From: Morinoia aosen
Taxonomy: Eukaryota; Arthropoda; Malacostraca; Amphipoda; Talitridae
Direction of reading: 5' to 3'
DNA length: 64,000 nucleotides
NCBI GenBank assembly: GCA_030386875.1
Contig: CM059578.1
Location: 24,909,009-24,973,008, forward strand
This document shows positions 1-11,070 of the stretch, piece after piece; position 1 is the stretch's first letter, and each line of letters opens with the position of its first letter. The translations under genes and the position numbers were made by a program. Below the pieces are notes generated by a model. It did not search any database. It was not told the DNA's origin and saw nothing but the letters and a program-made list of their open reading frames with translations.

Positions 1-1205
1 TCAAGCAGACCCTATTCCATATAATTGAACGAGAAAATATATATGGCAGCCAGAATGTCTCTGCTGGAGAAATTGTAATGGAACGCATTTTCGTTATTTG
101 ACCATTAGCATTTTAAGTGGTTATTATTTAGAATTTGATGGAAGGATGTTAGCGTACAGAAAGATTTTGAATTCTTGAGGAATAAGGGCAAAGACATAAG
201 AATTAAATAAGGTAAAATACGTGTGGGACCGAAATTTGAACTATAGAACAGGACAGGGCACCCTGAATGAGTAAAGTTTAGTTGTATGTAGGTGAGTTGG
301 AAGGGTGTCGAGTAAGTTAATTAAAGTCATACTTAGTGCAAGATAGGTTAATTTCAGTTAGGTTGAAGTAGGTTACGTTAAATCAGGTTTGCTTAGGTGA
401 TTTTAGACTATGTTTCGTTAGTTGAGGTTAGGTGACTTTGCCTTGAGTTAGGTTGGCTTAGAGTACGTTATATTACTTTAGATAGAGTGTGACACGCAAA
501 CAGATTTAAAGATTTGATGAGCTGTAACACAACCGTATAGTCAGTGTAATACTACGAATGAGGGTGCCATCGTTTTGGTTAGGCTGTTATGAGCATGGGA
601 ATGGTTTGGTGAATTGATTTTTCACCAGTTTTTTGGTTGTAAGACATACGTTTAGTCAGTGTAATACTATGAATGAGGGTATCATATCGTTTTGGATAGG
701 CTGTGTTTTTCATGTGAATGGTTTAGAGAGAACTACTTTCGCACCAGTTTGTTAGTGGCAAGGTTAGGTTGATATTACTGTTAGTATATATGTGAATGAT
801 ATTGCTTTTGCTAAATGAAATTGTTGTGGTGTTTTCAAGTTCGACATAGAGTTTAGAGTGACAGACGTTGTATATTGGTTTGTTTTGTGAGACGATGTTG
901 TCTGTAAGTGGGTGTCTTCTGAATTGTGGTGATTCGTTTCGTCAATTGAGCATTAGTGATTAGAGATAGAGATTAGTGTTGAATAGAGATTAGTGTTGAA
1001 AAATGAAATGGTTGTGGTGTTTGAAAGTTAAACATAGAAATTGAAGTAAATAGCATTGCGTTTTGATACATATATTATTTTGGCATTTGACACGATGGTG
1101 TATCTCATTGCTATGATTTGCATTTTGATACATATATTATTTTGGCATTTGACACGATGGTGTATCTCATTGCTATGATAGTGGTGTACAGAGGAATGTC
1201 TGTGT
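1..1205 (+). repeat. R1 unit 0, 3' end only (alpha-type tail)
   Basis: Last 1.2 kb of an R1 unit cut by the window edge. It contains the GGTTA-rich tract (about 300-480) and, just before the next core, a 62-bp segment repeated in tandem (1,056-1,117 and 1,118-1,179). That doubling marks the alpha subtype. Its best partner is 36,037-37,239. Confidence 0.85.
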
Positions 1206-1250
1206 GTTCGCCCCTTGCGGGCTGTGCCTGGTTACTTGCGGCGGGCGAAC
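1206..1250 (+). other. R1 core inverted repeat, unit 1
   Basis: GTTCGCCC pairs perfectly with GGGCGAAC across a 29-nt spacer. The spacer also holds a competing GCCC/GGGC hairpin. This is the most GC-rich point of the unit, and both arms are intact in all nine cores. Confidence 0.7.
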
Positions 1251-2840
1251 TTTGTAGGTTGCGAGAACACACTAAAAATAGTACCCGTGAAAAAATCATA
1301 CCTGGCTCCAACATCGAAATGCTGGTCGCCGAAAGGTGGAGCCTCGAGTATTATAAAAATTCACCCCCTAATTCGCGCAAAACCACACTTCCCGAGGTCC
1401 TAGCGCTCTCAAACTTGGTGAGCGTGTACAAGGGAAAATTCTAAGATCTACGGACCCCTTTCCAGGCCCCAAGACCCCATAGGAGACCCCCGAGAAGTCG
1501 AAAACCGACCGAAAATAGGGTCATTTCAAACATGAAGAATTTTTTGATTGCGCCGTCGGAGGAGCTGACTTGGTGGGAGCTGATAGAGAAAATGTCGGGC
1601 TTTAAGACGGTGTGATCGTTACTTCGAAAAGTATTAGGGAAAATGTTCAATGAATGAAAAACTTTTGGGTAAAAAAACGGGCGTTTTTCAAGTGTCACTT
1701 TGGCTGCCAGTTGCGGCGTTTTCGATGGGCTTTCGCCTCCCAAAATTTGATAGAATGTAGATTGGAGTTTTTTCTAAAATCTATCAAATTTATGAAGCGA
1801 CAATTGCGATACTTTTCTCAAAATGAGCGATTTAAAAATAGTCCTTTTTGTCTGAAAATTCACTTAAACCAAAGACATTGGAGAACGCTTCGTTTTACAG
1901 GCAAAGTTGTTGAACACTTTTTGCTCGTTTTTTCACGCTACATACAAAATAGTTTTTGTGGAACGATCGCATCAACCGTTCCATATATATATGGAAAAAA
2001 CATGTTTTTCACGTCATTTCGACTTTTATTACCCCTCTCACGCCCCCTGCTTTACCCCTGAGGGCTTTTAAGTACTCTGTAGTGATGCGTCTCGGGGACA
2101 TCTTTCTATAATGATACCTGTCTCAAAGTCCTAGCTTTTCAAGTTTTTGAGAAAAATGGAAAAAACATCGAAATAAATTTCCCCTGGACGCGAAATGTGC
2201 CAGTGAAAAGGTCTTTCAATCTCCGCAGATTTTTTACACGGATTATTCCAATGAAGGCATTGAAGTCTCCGCAATGAAAACCATGGGTGACTGCGTGGAG
2301 GCACCCCAGCTTGCTTGAGTGTTGTGAGGGCTGTATAAGGATCTTGAACATCATGACGGTTATGTTTTATTTTTTGTGGAGTTTGATCCGATATCTTTCG
2401 ATTGTTTGTTAAAGTTCAAAGTTTTACCAAATTTTTTCGAATTGGAGACGCTGTTGATAATTTGTTATAGGTCTACAGTGTTGTTAAAGTTATTATAAAT
2501 TTACTTTGACGTGGCACTCAATACTCGAACTCGGCTCTTTCGCTTATAGATTCGCATAACTTGCAGTCATGACTAGTCAATCATCGTTTTCAAGTGTTGA
2601 AACTGGTTTAACTTGGAACTTTATAGAGAAGAAATGTGTTTAGACTTTGTGATTCAGCTTATGGTAGTATTATTTCAATTCTAACATGTTTGGCAGAAGA
2701 GAAGAAATGATGGTTACGCGTTTTATTTACCCTGCTTGTTGGTCCATGAATGTAAGAGTAATTTGAAGCGGTATGGCCGCTTTTTGAATGGCAATATAGT
2801 AATGAGGTTTAGTATTTGAGACTCAAATTTTCAGCTGCTG

Positions 2841-3069
2841 TTAACCCTTTAACGTCCGAATTTTTGTACTCATATTACCGTTAACACAACCACCGTCAGT
2901 AAACTGGCGCTGGCATCAGGCAGTCACCGATATCAGGATGGGATAGGAACTGCCACCCGGCAGAGAACTTCAAAGAACACATTAGGGATCTAATTGAACA
3001 AGAAATACAATATATTGAGGGTATTTTTGAAAGAGGACACTGGTGTCCTCTGGGGCGTTAAAGGGTTAA
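2841..3069. mobile_element. piggyBac-like MITE in R1 unit 1
   Basis: An insertion of about 221 bp with inverted ends CCCTTTAACGTCC and GGGGCGTTAAAGGG, flanked on each side by TTAA (2,841-2,844 and 3,066-3,069). TTAA target duplication and ends starting CCC are known features of the piggyBac superfamily. No transposase frame is present, so it is non-autonomous. An internal palindrome with 9-bp arms (AGAGGACAC/GTGTCCTCT) lies near the right end. The equivalent place in every other R1 unit reads straight through (near 7,855, 12,660, 38,877, 43,670 and others), so those are empty sites. Closest named alternative: another TTAA-specific family. Confidence 0.85.
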
Positions 3070-4571
3070 TAATTGTATTATAATGATCAAGTTTAAGTTA
3101 TATAAAGCGCCATAAACCGCAAATCAGATGTTGCGTAGAGGCTGAAATATTACACGTGATGCGTTTTTCAGCAAAAACGATGCCCATTCGTTCGTGGTGC
3201 CGGTTTCAGTTCAACTTTATTTATTTTTGATGATTTATTATATGTTGTCCTCACTCTATCACGTTACAAATCAGAAGTTGAACCTAGTGTTTTACCTTAA
3301 AGTGTCAGCATCATCGACCTTACTTCGTAGTATGAGTTCAAATACGCAAAGCGAGTTGTTTTCGACGTCAAAAATCCCGCATGTACTGTGCTGGCGTTCT
3401 TGCGAGGAATTTTAAAGCAAACCTATGATATTTGGAAATCGCAAATTGTGTCATCGGAAAACAAGCCGAATAGGTTAAACTCCGTAACTGAACTATAATT
3501 CACAGGTGATACACTTGAAATTAGTCATCTCTATAGAGATATAGGTTCTAAATATTTTTCGTTCGGCACAGGTCTTTGTGCCTATTTGTGTTGCGTTTGA
3601 AACTTGTTTTTTGACGTTAGAAAATTGAAATTGAAAGAGCTCATAGTCCAAGAATTTGACTTTTCATTTTCTAAATTAATAAAGCTCATTGAGGAACGAA
3701 TCTCTCGATATATTTGTTCAAACAACACGAAAATAGTTCATGTCGACATATGTTTTGATTGAACGAGGCATTTTCTAGGAAGGGTATAGTTTGAGTGAAT
3801 GTTTGTATCATAATTTTTTATGGTTGGGATGTAAAATTGCTGGATCTTCACGACCAAGAACCTGTCAAGTGTTCACGAAAAATTCGATCTCCAATAATAA
3901 TAATTAAAAGTCGTTGTTTGAAGGCCTCAAAATCGCTCACATTGCATGCGTGAGTTTCAGGAAGTCATCATTTGAGTGAGTATAGACAAGATTACGAGGT
4001 TGTAACTGATGATTAATATTTGGTGAATATGTGTCCCCGAAGACAACGAAATCGTGTGCAGGTTTTGTATGTTTGAATGTTGTTATTTATTGAATTTGAA
4101 ATGGTATAACTAATGTATTTGCAATAATAATTTATAAATTCCACTCAGCCTAATTGAAGGTTTCTGTATCGATCCACAATAGAAATATATGATTAGAAAG
4201 AGGTTGAAATTGTTCACATTCGTGAACTAATAATTGTTGTGGCGAAAATGATGTCTATTAGGAAACACATCAGTGATTCTAAGCTATAGCCGCAGGTGTT
4301 CACAGATAAATTTGTTTGAGAAATGTCAGAAATATGTTCGGATATGATGTTGTCGTAATGAATGGGGAATTCCTAAGTTTGATTTCTGATATGAAGAGAT
4401 TGATTTGGTGTCAATGATGCTTTTAGAAAGTTCGTAGTTGTATGTAAGTTGTAAGTGCACTCAAAATTATAGATGAGTGCCAAATGCTCAAATAGTGTTG
4501 AAAGTTTCCATGAGATTTGCTGCGAATGCGTTCTTTCTTTGTATTAAGTGACTTCAACACAAAAACGCTTT

Positions 4572-4603
4572 CGCTTGGCGAGAGCTTGAGATCTCGCCAA
4601 GCG
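4572..4603 (+). other. R1 hairpin 1, unit 1
   Basis: Perfect 12-bp stem CGCTTGGCGAGA / TCTCGCCAAGCG with loop GCTTGAGA. The small GATA-loop hairpin 2 follows at 4,645-4,658. Confidence 0.75.
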
Positions 4604-6221
4604 TTCCCAAAATGGAGAGTTTATTTCTTCGGCGTTCAAGTTAGCGCGCGATAGCGCGTTGTATATATTCGTTGAACGAGTTGTGATGCACAGTTATAAG
4701 AGACTTTGATTATTAGACCTAGAATTAATTGTGAATTATAACTGTTTTATTGCGGTGTTTCGAACGTAAACATTTATGCTTGAATTTTCAAAAGTAGCTT
4801 ACCGCAAAATAAAGATTTTGTCTATTATTTCGAAATATGCATCGTTGTGACGTCATTTCTTCGTGACATCGAATTTCTGTTGAGTATGTAGGTTGGATAT
4901 TTGATGAATTGTCGATTAGAACGAATTAAACTAGTCAACTTCGAAACAAAGGAAAAGGTTAGTGATGCGCACCCATTAATAAACCGAAATGTAATAAATG
5001 TTTCGTCACAATATTTAGTGAGGTAAAATTTGGAACAAATTTTCAATGAAACCCTAATCCCTATAATTTACCGAGAAAATATAGCAGGCAGAATGTCTCT
5101 GCCGGTGAAATAGTTATGGAACGCATTTTCATTTTGTGACCAATAGAATATCAATTGGTTATAAGTTACAGTTTGATGGAAGGATATTTTAGCGCACATA
5201 GAGGTTAGGAATTCGTGAGGAATATAAGGGCAAAGGCGTAAGCAATAAATCAGATAAAATAGGTGCTACCGAAATTGTAAGTATATAGGACAGGGAACCC
5301 TGAATTAGTAAAGTGTAGTTGTATGTACGTGAGTTGGAAATGTGTCAAGTAAGTTAATTCACGTCATATTTAGAGCAAGATAGATTAAATTGAGTTAGGT
5401 TAGAGTAGGTTACGATAAATTAGATTTTTTTAGGTGAGTTTAGACCATGTTTCGTTAGTTGAGGTTAGGTGACTTTGCCTTGAGTTAGGTTGGGTTAGAG
5501 AACATTATATTTCTTTAGATAGGGTGTGACAGTGTGACACGAAAGCTGATTTAAAGATTTGATGAGTTGTAACTTATACGTATGGTCTGTGTTATACTAT
5601 GAATGAGGGTGCCATCGTTTTGGTTAAGCTTTGTTATTCATGTGAATGGTTTGGAGAAATTATTTCGCATCAGTTTGTTATAGTGACAAGGTTAGGTTGA
5701 TATTACTGTTAGTATATATGCGAATGATATTGCTTTTGGTAAATTAAATTCTTTAGGTGTTTGTAAGTTCGATGTAGAGTTTAGGTTGAAAGACGTGTAT
5801 ATATATTGGTTTGTCTTTTGAGACGATGGTGTGTGAAAGTGGGTTGCTTCTTAATTGTGGTGATTTGTTAAGTTTCGTTAATTGAATTACGTTTCACCTC
5901 AATTGAATGAAAGTGAATTAAGTTTCTTCATCAATGGTGTTTGAGTTGGTGAAGCATTGAATATCAATATATATTATTTTGCCATTTGAGACGATGGTGT
6001 ATATCATTGCGTTGCTTCTGATTTGGGGTGCTTTGAAAACTGTGCACGACATATGCATGTGCGAGAATACTGTTTGCGTTTGTGTTTGTGTAAATGTGTG
6101 AATGTCTCTCCGTGAGTGTGTGTGTGTGTGTGTGTGTTTGTGTGTGTTGTGATTATTATGATAGTGGTGCAGAGGAATGTCTGTTTGTGTTGTGCTTAGT
6201 GGTATACAGAGGAATGTCTGT

Positions 6222-6266
6222 GTTCGCCCCTAGCGGGCTGTGCCTGGTTACTTGCGGCGGGCGAAC
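6222..6266 (+). other. R1 core inverted repeat, unit 2
   Basis: Both 8-nt arms intact. Inner spacer begins CTAGC rather than the CTTGC of unit 1. Confidence 0.7.
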
Positions 6267-9200
6267 TTTGTAGGTTGCGAGAACACACTAAAAATAGTAC
6301 CCGTGAAAAAATCATACCTGGCACCAACATCGAAATGCTTGTCGCCGAAAGGTGGAGCCTCGAGTATTAGAAAAATACACCCCCTAATTCGCGCAAAACC
6401 ACACTTCCCGAGGTCCCAGCGCTTTCAAACTTGGTGAGCGTGTACAAGGGAAAATTCTAAGACATACGGACCCCTTTCCAGGCCCCAAGACCCCATAGGA
6501 GACCCCCGAGAAGTCGAAAACCGACCGAAAATAGGGTCATTTCAAACATGAAGAATTTTTTGATTGCGCCGTCGGAGGAGCTGACTTGGTGGGAGCTGAT
6601 AGAGAAAATGTCGGGCTTTAAGACGGTGTGATCGTTACTTCGAAAAGTATTAGGGAAAATGTTCAATGAATGAAAAACTTTTGGTTAAAAAATCGGCCGT
6701 TTTTCAAGTGTCACTTTGGCTGCCAGTTGCGGCGTTTTCGATGGGCTTTCGCCTCCCAAAATTTGCTAGAATGTAGATTGGAGTTTTTTCTAAAATCTAT
6801 CAAATTTATGAAGCGACAATTGCGATACTTTTCTCAAAATGAGCGATTTAAAAATAGTCCTTTTTGTCTGAAAATTCACTTAAACCAAAAAAATTGGAGA
6901 ACGCTTCGTTTTACAGGCAAAGTTGTTGAACACTTTTTGCTCGTTTTTTCACGCTACATACAAAATAACTTTTGTGGAACGATCGCATCAACCGTTCCAT
7001 ATGTATATGAAAAAAACATGTTTTTCACGTCATTTCGACTTTTATTACCCCTCTCACGCCTCCTCCTTTACCCTTGAGGTCTTTTAAATACTCTGTACTG
7101 ATGCGTCCCGAGGACATCTTTCTATAATGATACCTGTCTCAAAGTCGTAGCTTCTCAAGTTTTTGAGAAAAATGGAAAAAACTTCGAAATAAAATTCCCC
7201 TGGACGCGAAATGTGCCAGTGAAAAGGTCTTTCAATCTCCGCAGATTTTTGACATGGATTATTCCAATGAAGGCATTGAAGTCTCCGCAATGAAAACCAT
7301 GGGTGACTGCGTTGAGGCACCCCAGCTTGCTTGAGTTGTGAGAGCTGTATAAGGATCTTGAACATCATGACGCTTATGTTTTCACGTTTGTCGAATTTGA
7401 TCCCATATATTTCGAGTGATTGGTAAAGTTCAAAGTTTCAACCAATTTTTGACCGTTTGAGGCTGTGTTGCAAATTTTTCATAGGTCTACAGTGTTGTTA
7501 AAGTTATTACAAATTTATTTTGACGTGGAACTCAATACTCGAACTCGGTTCTTTCGCTTTTAGATTCGCATAACTTGCAGTCATGACTAGTAAATAATCC
7601 TTTTCAAGTGTTTAAACTGGTTTTACATGGAAATTAATGGAGAACAAATGTGTTTAAAATATTTCATTCACCTTAAGGTAGTATTATTTTAATTCTAACA
7701 AGTTTTGCAATGGAGAATAAATGATGGTTACGCGTTTTATTTTCGCTGCTTGAAGGTCCATGAATTTCAGACACACATTTTCACAGGTATGGCGACTTTG
7801 AATTGCAATATAGTAATGAGGTTTAGTATTTGAGACTTAAATTTTCAGCTTCTTATAATAATTGTATTATAATTATCCAGTTGAAGTAATACAAAGTGAC
7901 ATAAATCGCAAATCAAACGTTGCGTAAAGGCGTAAATATTGCTCTTGATGCGTTTTTGACCAGAAATGATGCTCATTCGTTCGAGGTGCTCATTTCAGTT
8001 CGACTTTATTTATTTTTTATGACGTATTATATGTTGTCCTCTCTCTCCATCACGTTACAAATCACAAGTTCAATCTAGTGTTTTACCTTAAGGTGTCAGC
8101 ATCATCGACCTTACTTCGTAGTATGAGTTCAAATACGCAAAGCGAGTAGTTTTCGACGCCAAAAATTCCGCAACTACTTTGCTAGCGTTCTTGAGAACAA
8201 TTTTATAGCAATCCTATAATATTTCGACATCGCAAATTGTGTCATCGCAAAACAAGGCGTATTCGTAAAACTTCGTAAATGAACTATAATTCAAAGGTGA
8301 TACACTTTAAATTAGTCATTTGTATAAAGGTATAGTGGCTAAATATTTTTCGTTCGGCACAGCTATTCGTGTAGTGTTTGAAACTTGTTTTATGACGTTA
8401 GAAAATTGAAATTGAAAGAGCTCATAGTCCAAGAATTTGACTTTTCATTTTCTAAATTAATAAAGCTCATTGAGGAACGAATCTCTCGATATATATTGGT
8501 TCAAACAACACGAAAATGGTTTATGTCGACATATATGCTTTGATTGAACGAGGCATTTTCTAGGAGGGGTATAGTTTGAGTGAATATTTGTATCATAATT
8601 TTTTATTGTTGGGATGTGAAATTGCTGGATCTTCACGACCAAGAACCTGTAAAGTGTTCACGAAAAATTCGATCTCCATTAATAATAATAATTAAAACTC
8701 GTTGTTTGAAGGCCTCAAAATCGCTCACATTGCATATGCGTGAGTTTCAGGAAGTCATCATTTGAGTGAGTATAGACAACATTACGAGGTTCTAACTGAT
8801 GAATAATATTTGGTGAATATTTGTCCCCGAAGACAACCAAATATTTTGCAGGTTTTGTATGTTTGAATGATGTTATTTATGAAATTCGAAATGGTATAAG
8901 TGATATATTTGCAAGAATGTTTTATAAATTCCACTCAGCCTAATTGAAGGTTTCTGTATCGATGAATAATAGAAATAGAAGATTAGAGAGAGGTTCAAAT
9001 TGTTCCCATTCCTGAAAGAATTGATTGTTGTGGTGAAAATAATGTCTATTGGGAAATATAAGTGATTCTAAGCTATAGCCGCAGTTGTTGACAGATTCAT
9101 TTGCTTGAGAAATGTGAGGAATATGTTCGGATATGATGTTGTCGTAATGAATGTGGACTTGCTAAGTTTGATTTCTGATTTGAAGAGATGAATTTCTTGT

Positions 9201-9359
9201 CAATGATGCATTAGAAAGCTTTTAGTGGAATGTAAGTTGTAAGTGCACTCAAAATTGTAGCTGAAGGCCAAATGCGCAAATATTGTTGAAAGTTTCCAAG
9301 AGATTTGCTGTGAATGCGTTCTTTCTTTGTATTTACTGACTTCAACACAAAAACGCTTT

Positions 9360-9391
9360 CGCTTGGCGAGAGCTTCAGGTCTCGCCAAGCG
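9360..9391 (+). other. R1 hairpin 1, unit 2
   Basis: The 12-bp stem is unchanged and the loop is GCTTCAGG. Hairpin 2 is the short form GCGC-GATA-GCGC at 9,432-9,443. Confidence 0.75.
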
Positions 9392-11024
9392 TTCCCAAAA
9401 TGGAGAGTTTATTTCTTGGGCCTTCAACTTAGCGCGATAGCGCGGTGTGTATATATTCGTTTACCGATTTGTGATGCACAGTTAAGAGACTTTGATTGCT
9501 AGCCCTATAATGAATTGTTAATGATAAGTGTTTGATTACGATTTTTGGACCGTAAAGCTTTAGACTTGAATTTTGAAAATTAGCTTATTGGCAAAATAAA
9601 GATTTTATGTAATATTTCCCAATTGGCATCGCTGTGACGTCATCATTTCTTCGTGACATCGAATTTCTTTGGAGTATGTAGGTTGGATATTTGATGAATT
9701 GTCGATTAGAACGAAGTGAACTTGTCAACTTCAAAACAGAGGGAAAGTCTAGTGATGCGAACCGATGAATAAACCAAAATGTAAGAAATGTTTCGTCACA
9801 ATATTTCGTGAGCTAAAATTTTGAACAAATTCAAGCAGACCCTATTCCATATAATTGAAAGAGAAAATATAGCAGCCAGAATGTCTCTGCTGGCGAAATA
9901 GTAATGGAACGCATTTTCGTTATTTGACCATTAGGATTTTAAGTGGTTATTATTTAGAATTTGATGGAAGGATGTTAGCGTACAAAGAGATTATGAATTC
10001 TTGAGGAATAATGGCAAAGACATAAGAATTAAATAAGGTAAAATACGTGGGACCGAAATTTGAACTATATAACAGGACAGGACACCCTGAATTATTTAAG
10101 TTTAGTTGTATGTAGGTGAGTTGGAAGTGTGTGTCGAGTAAGTTAATTCAAGTCATATTTGGAGCAAGATAGGTTAATTTCAGTTAGGTTAAAGTAGGTT
10201 ACGTTAAATCAGGTTTGCTTAGGTGATTTTAGACTATGTTAGTTGAGGTTAGGTGACTTTGCCTTGAGTTAGGTTGGCTTAGAGTACGTTATATTACTTT
10301 AGATAGAGTGAGACACGCAAACAGATTTAAAGATTTGATGAGCTGTAACACATACGTATAGTCAGTGAAATACTACGAATGAGGGTGCCATCGTTTTGGT
10401 TAGGCTGTTATGAGCATGGGAATGGTTTGGTGAATTGATTTTTCACCAGTTTTTTGGTTGTAAGACATACGTTTAGTCAGTGTAATACTATGAATGAGGG
10501 TATCATATCGTTTTGGATAGGCTGTGTTTTTCATGTGAATGGTTTAGAGAGAACTACTTTCGCACCAGTTTGTTAGTGGCAAGGTTAGGTTGATATTACT
10601 GTTAGTATATATGTGAATGATATTGCTTTTGCTAAATGAAATTGTTGTGGTGTTTTCAAGTTCGACATAGAGTTTAGAGTGACAGACGTTGTATATTGGT
10701 TTGTTTTGTGAGACGATGTTGTCTGTAAGTGGGTGTCTTCTGAATTGTGGTGATTCGTTTCGTCAATTGAGCATTAGTGATTAGAGATAGAGATTAGTGT
10801 TGAATAGAGATTAGTGTTGAAAAATGAAATGGTTGTGGTGTTTGAAAGTTAAACATAGAAATTGAAGTAAATAGCATTGCGTTTTGATACATATATTATT
10901 TTGGCATTTGACACGATGGTGTATCTCATTGCTATGATTTGCATTTTGATACATATATTATTTTGGCATTTGACACGATGGTGTATCTCATTGCTATGAT
11001 AGTGTTGTACAGAGGAATGTCTGT

Positions 11025-11070
11025 GTTCGCCCTAGCGGGCTGTGCCTGGTTACTTGCGGCGGGGGCGAAC
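11025..11070 (+). other. R1 core inverted repeat, unit 3
   Basis: Arms intact although one C is lost after the left arm and two G are gained before the right arm. Length changes fall outside the pairing bases. Confidence 0.65.

Larger units (their letters stand above)
1206..6221 (+). repeat. R1 unit 1 (5,016 bp, includes a MITE)
   Basis: Begins at the GC-rich core inverted repeat. It is about 200 bp longer than its neighbours because of a 229-bp insertion at 2,841-3,069; without it the unit is about 4.79 kb. It ends with a beta-type tail: single 62-bp segment, then a TG-rich tract near 6,060-6,150. A frame of 135 codons at 1,654-2,061 lies in the conserved region after the core but does not behave like a gene (see rejected items). 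Hairpin 1 is at 4,572-4,603 and hairpin 2 (CGCGC-GATA-GCGCG) at 4,645-4,658. Confidence 0.85.
6222..11024 (+). repeat. R1 unit 2 (4,803 bp)
   Basis: Nearly identical by eye to R1 unit 7 (42,032-46,835), its partner in the second 36-kb copy. Parts of it, such as the 94-residue minus-strand frame at 7,084-7,368, match without change. It ends with an alpha-type tail carrying the doubled 62-bp segment at 10,877-11,000. No insertion is visible. Confidence 0.88.

Noticed and set aside
1441-1743. A 100-codon minus-strand frame in R1 (also 11,266, 42,267, 47,070)
   Set aside because: Overlaps the plus-strand frame on the same conserved block, needs a TTG start, and has no recognisable domain.
1654-2061. 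A 135-codon plus-strand frame starting at ATG, open at full length in five of nine R1 units (also 6,670, 16,298, 47,283, 52,361)
   Set aside because: Between the copies at 1,654 and 52,361 I count seven base changes, six of which alter an amino acid and one silent. It is truncated or extended in units 3, 5, 6 and 7. It lies in a block where all DNA is conserved. This is not the pattern of a protein under selection.
6060-6150. TG-rich tract considered as a promoter or Z-DNA control element
   Set aside because: Variable simple repeat within beta tails (also about 15,715-15,775, 32,330-32,375, 41,890-41,955); nothing shows a specific function.
6240-6437. A 65-codon plus-strand frame in the core (also 15,868, 32,435, 42,050, 51,931)
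   Set aside because: Starts at GTG, which is not a normal eukaryotic start, and its conservation follows the DNA of the core.
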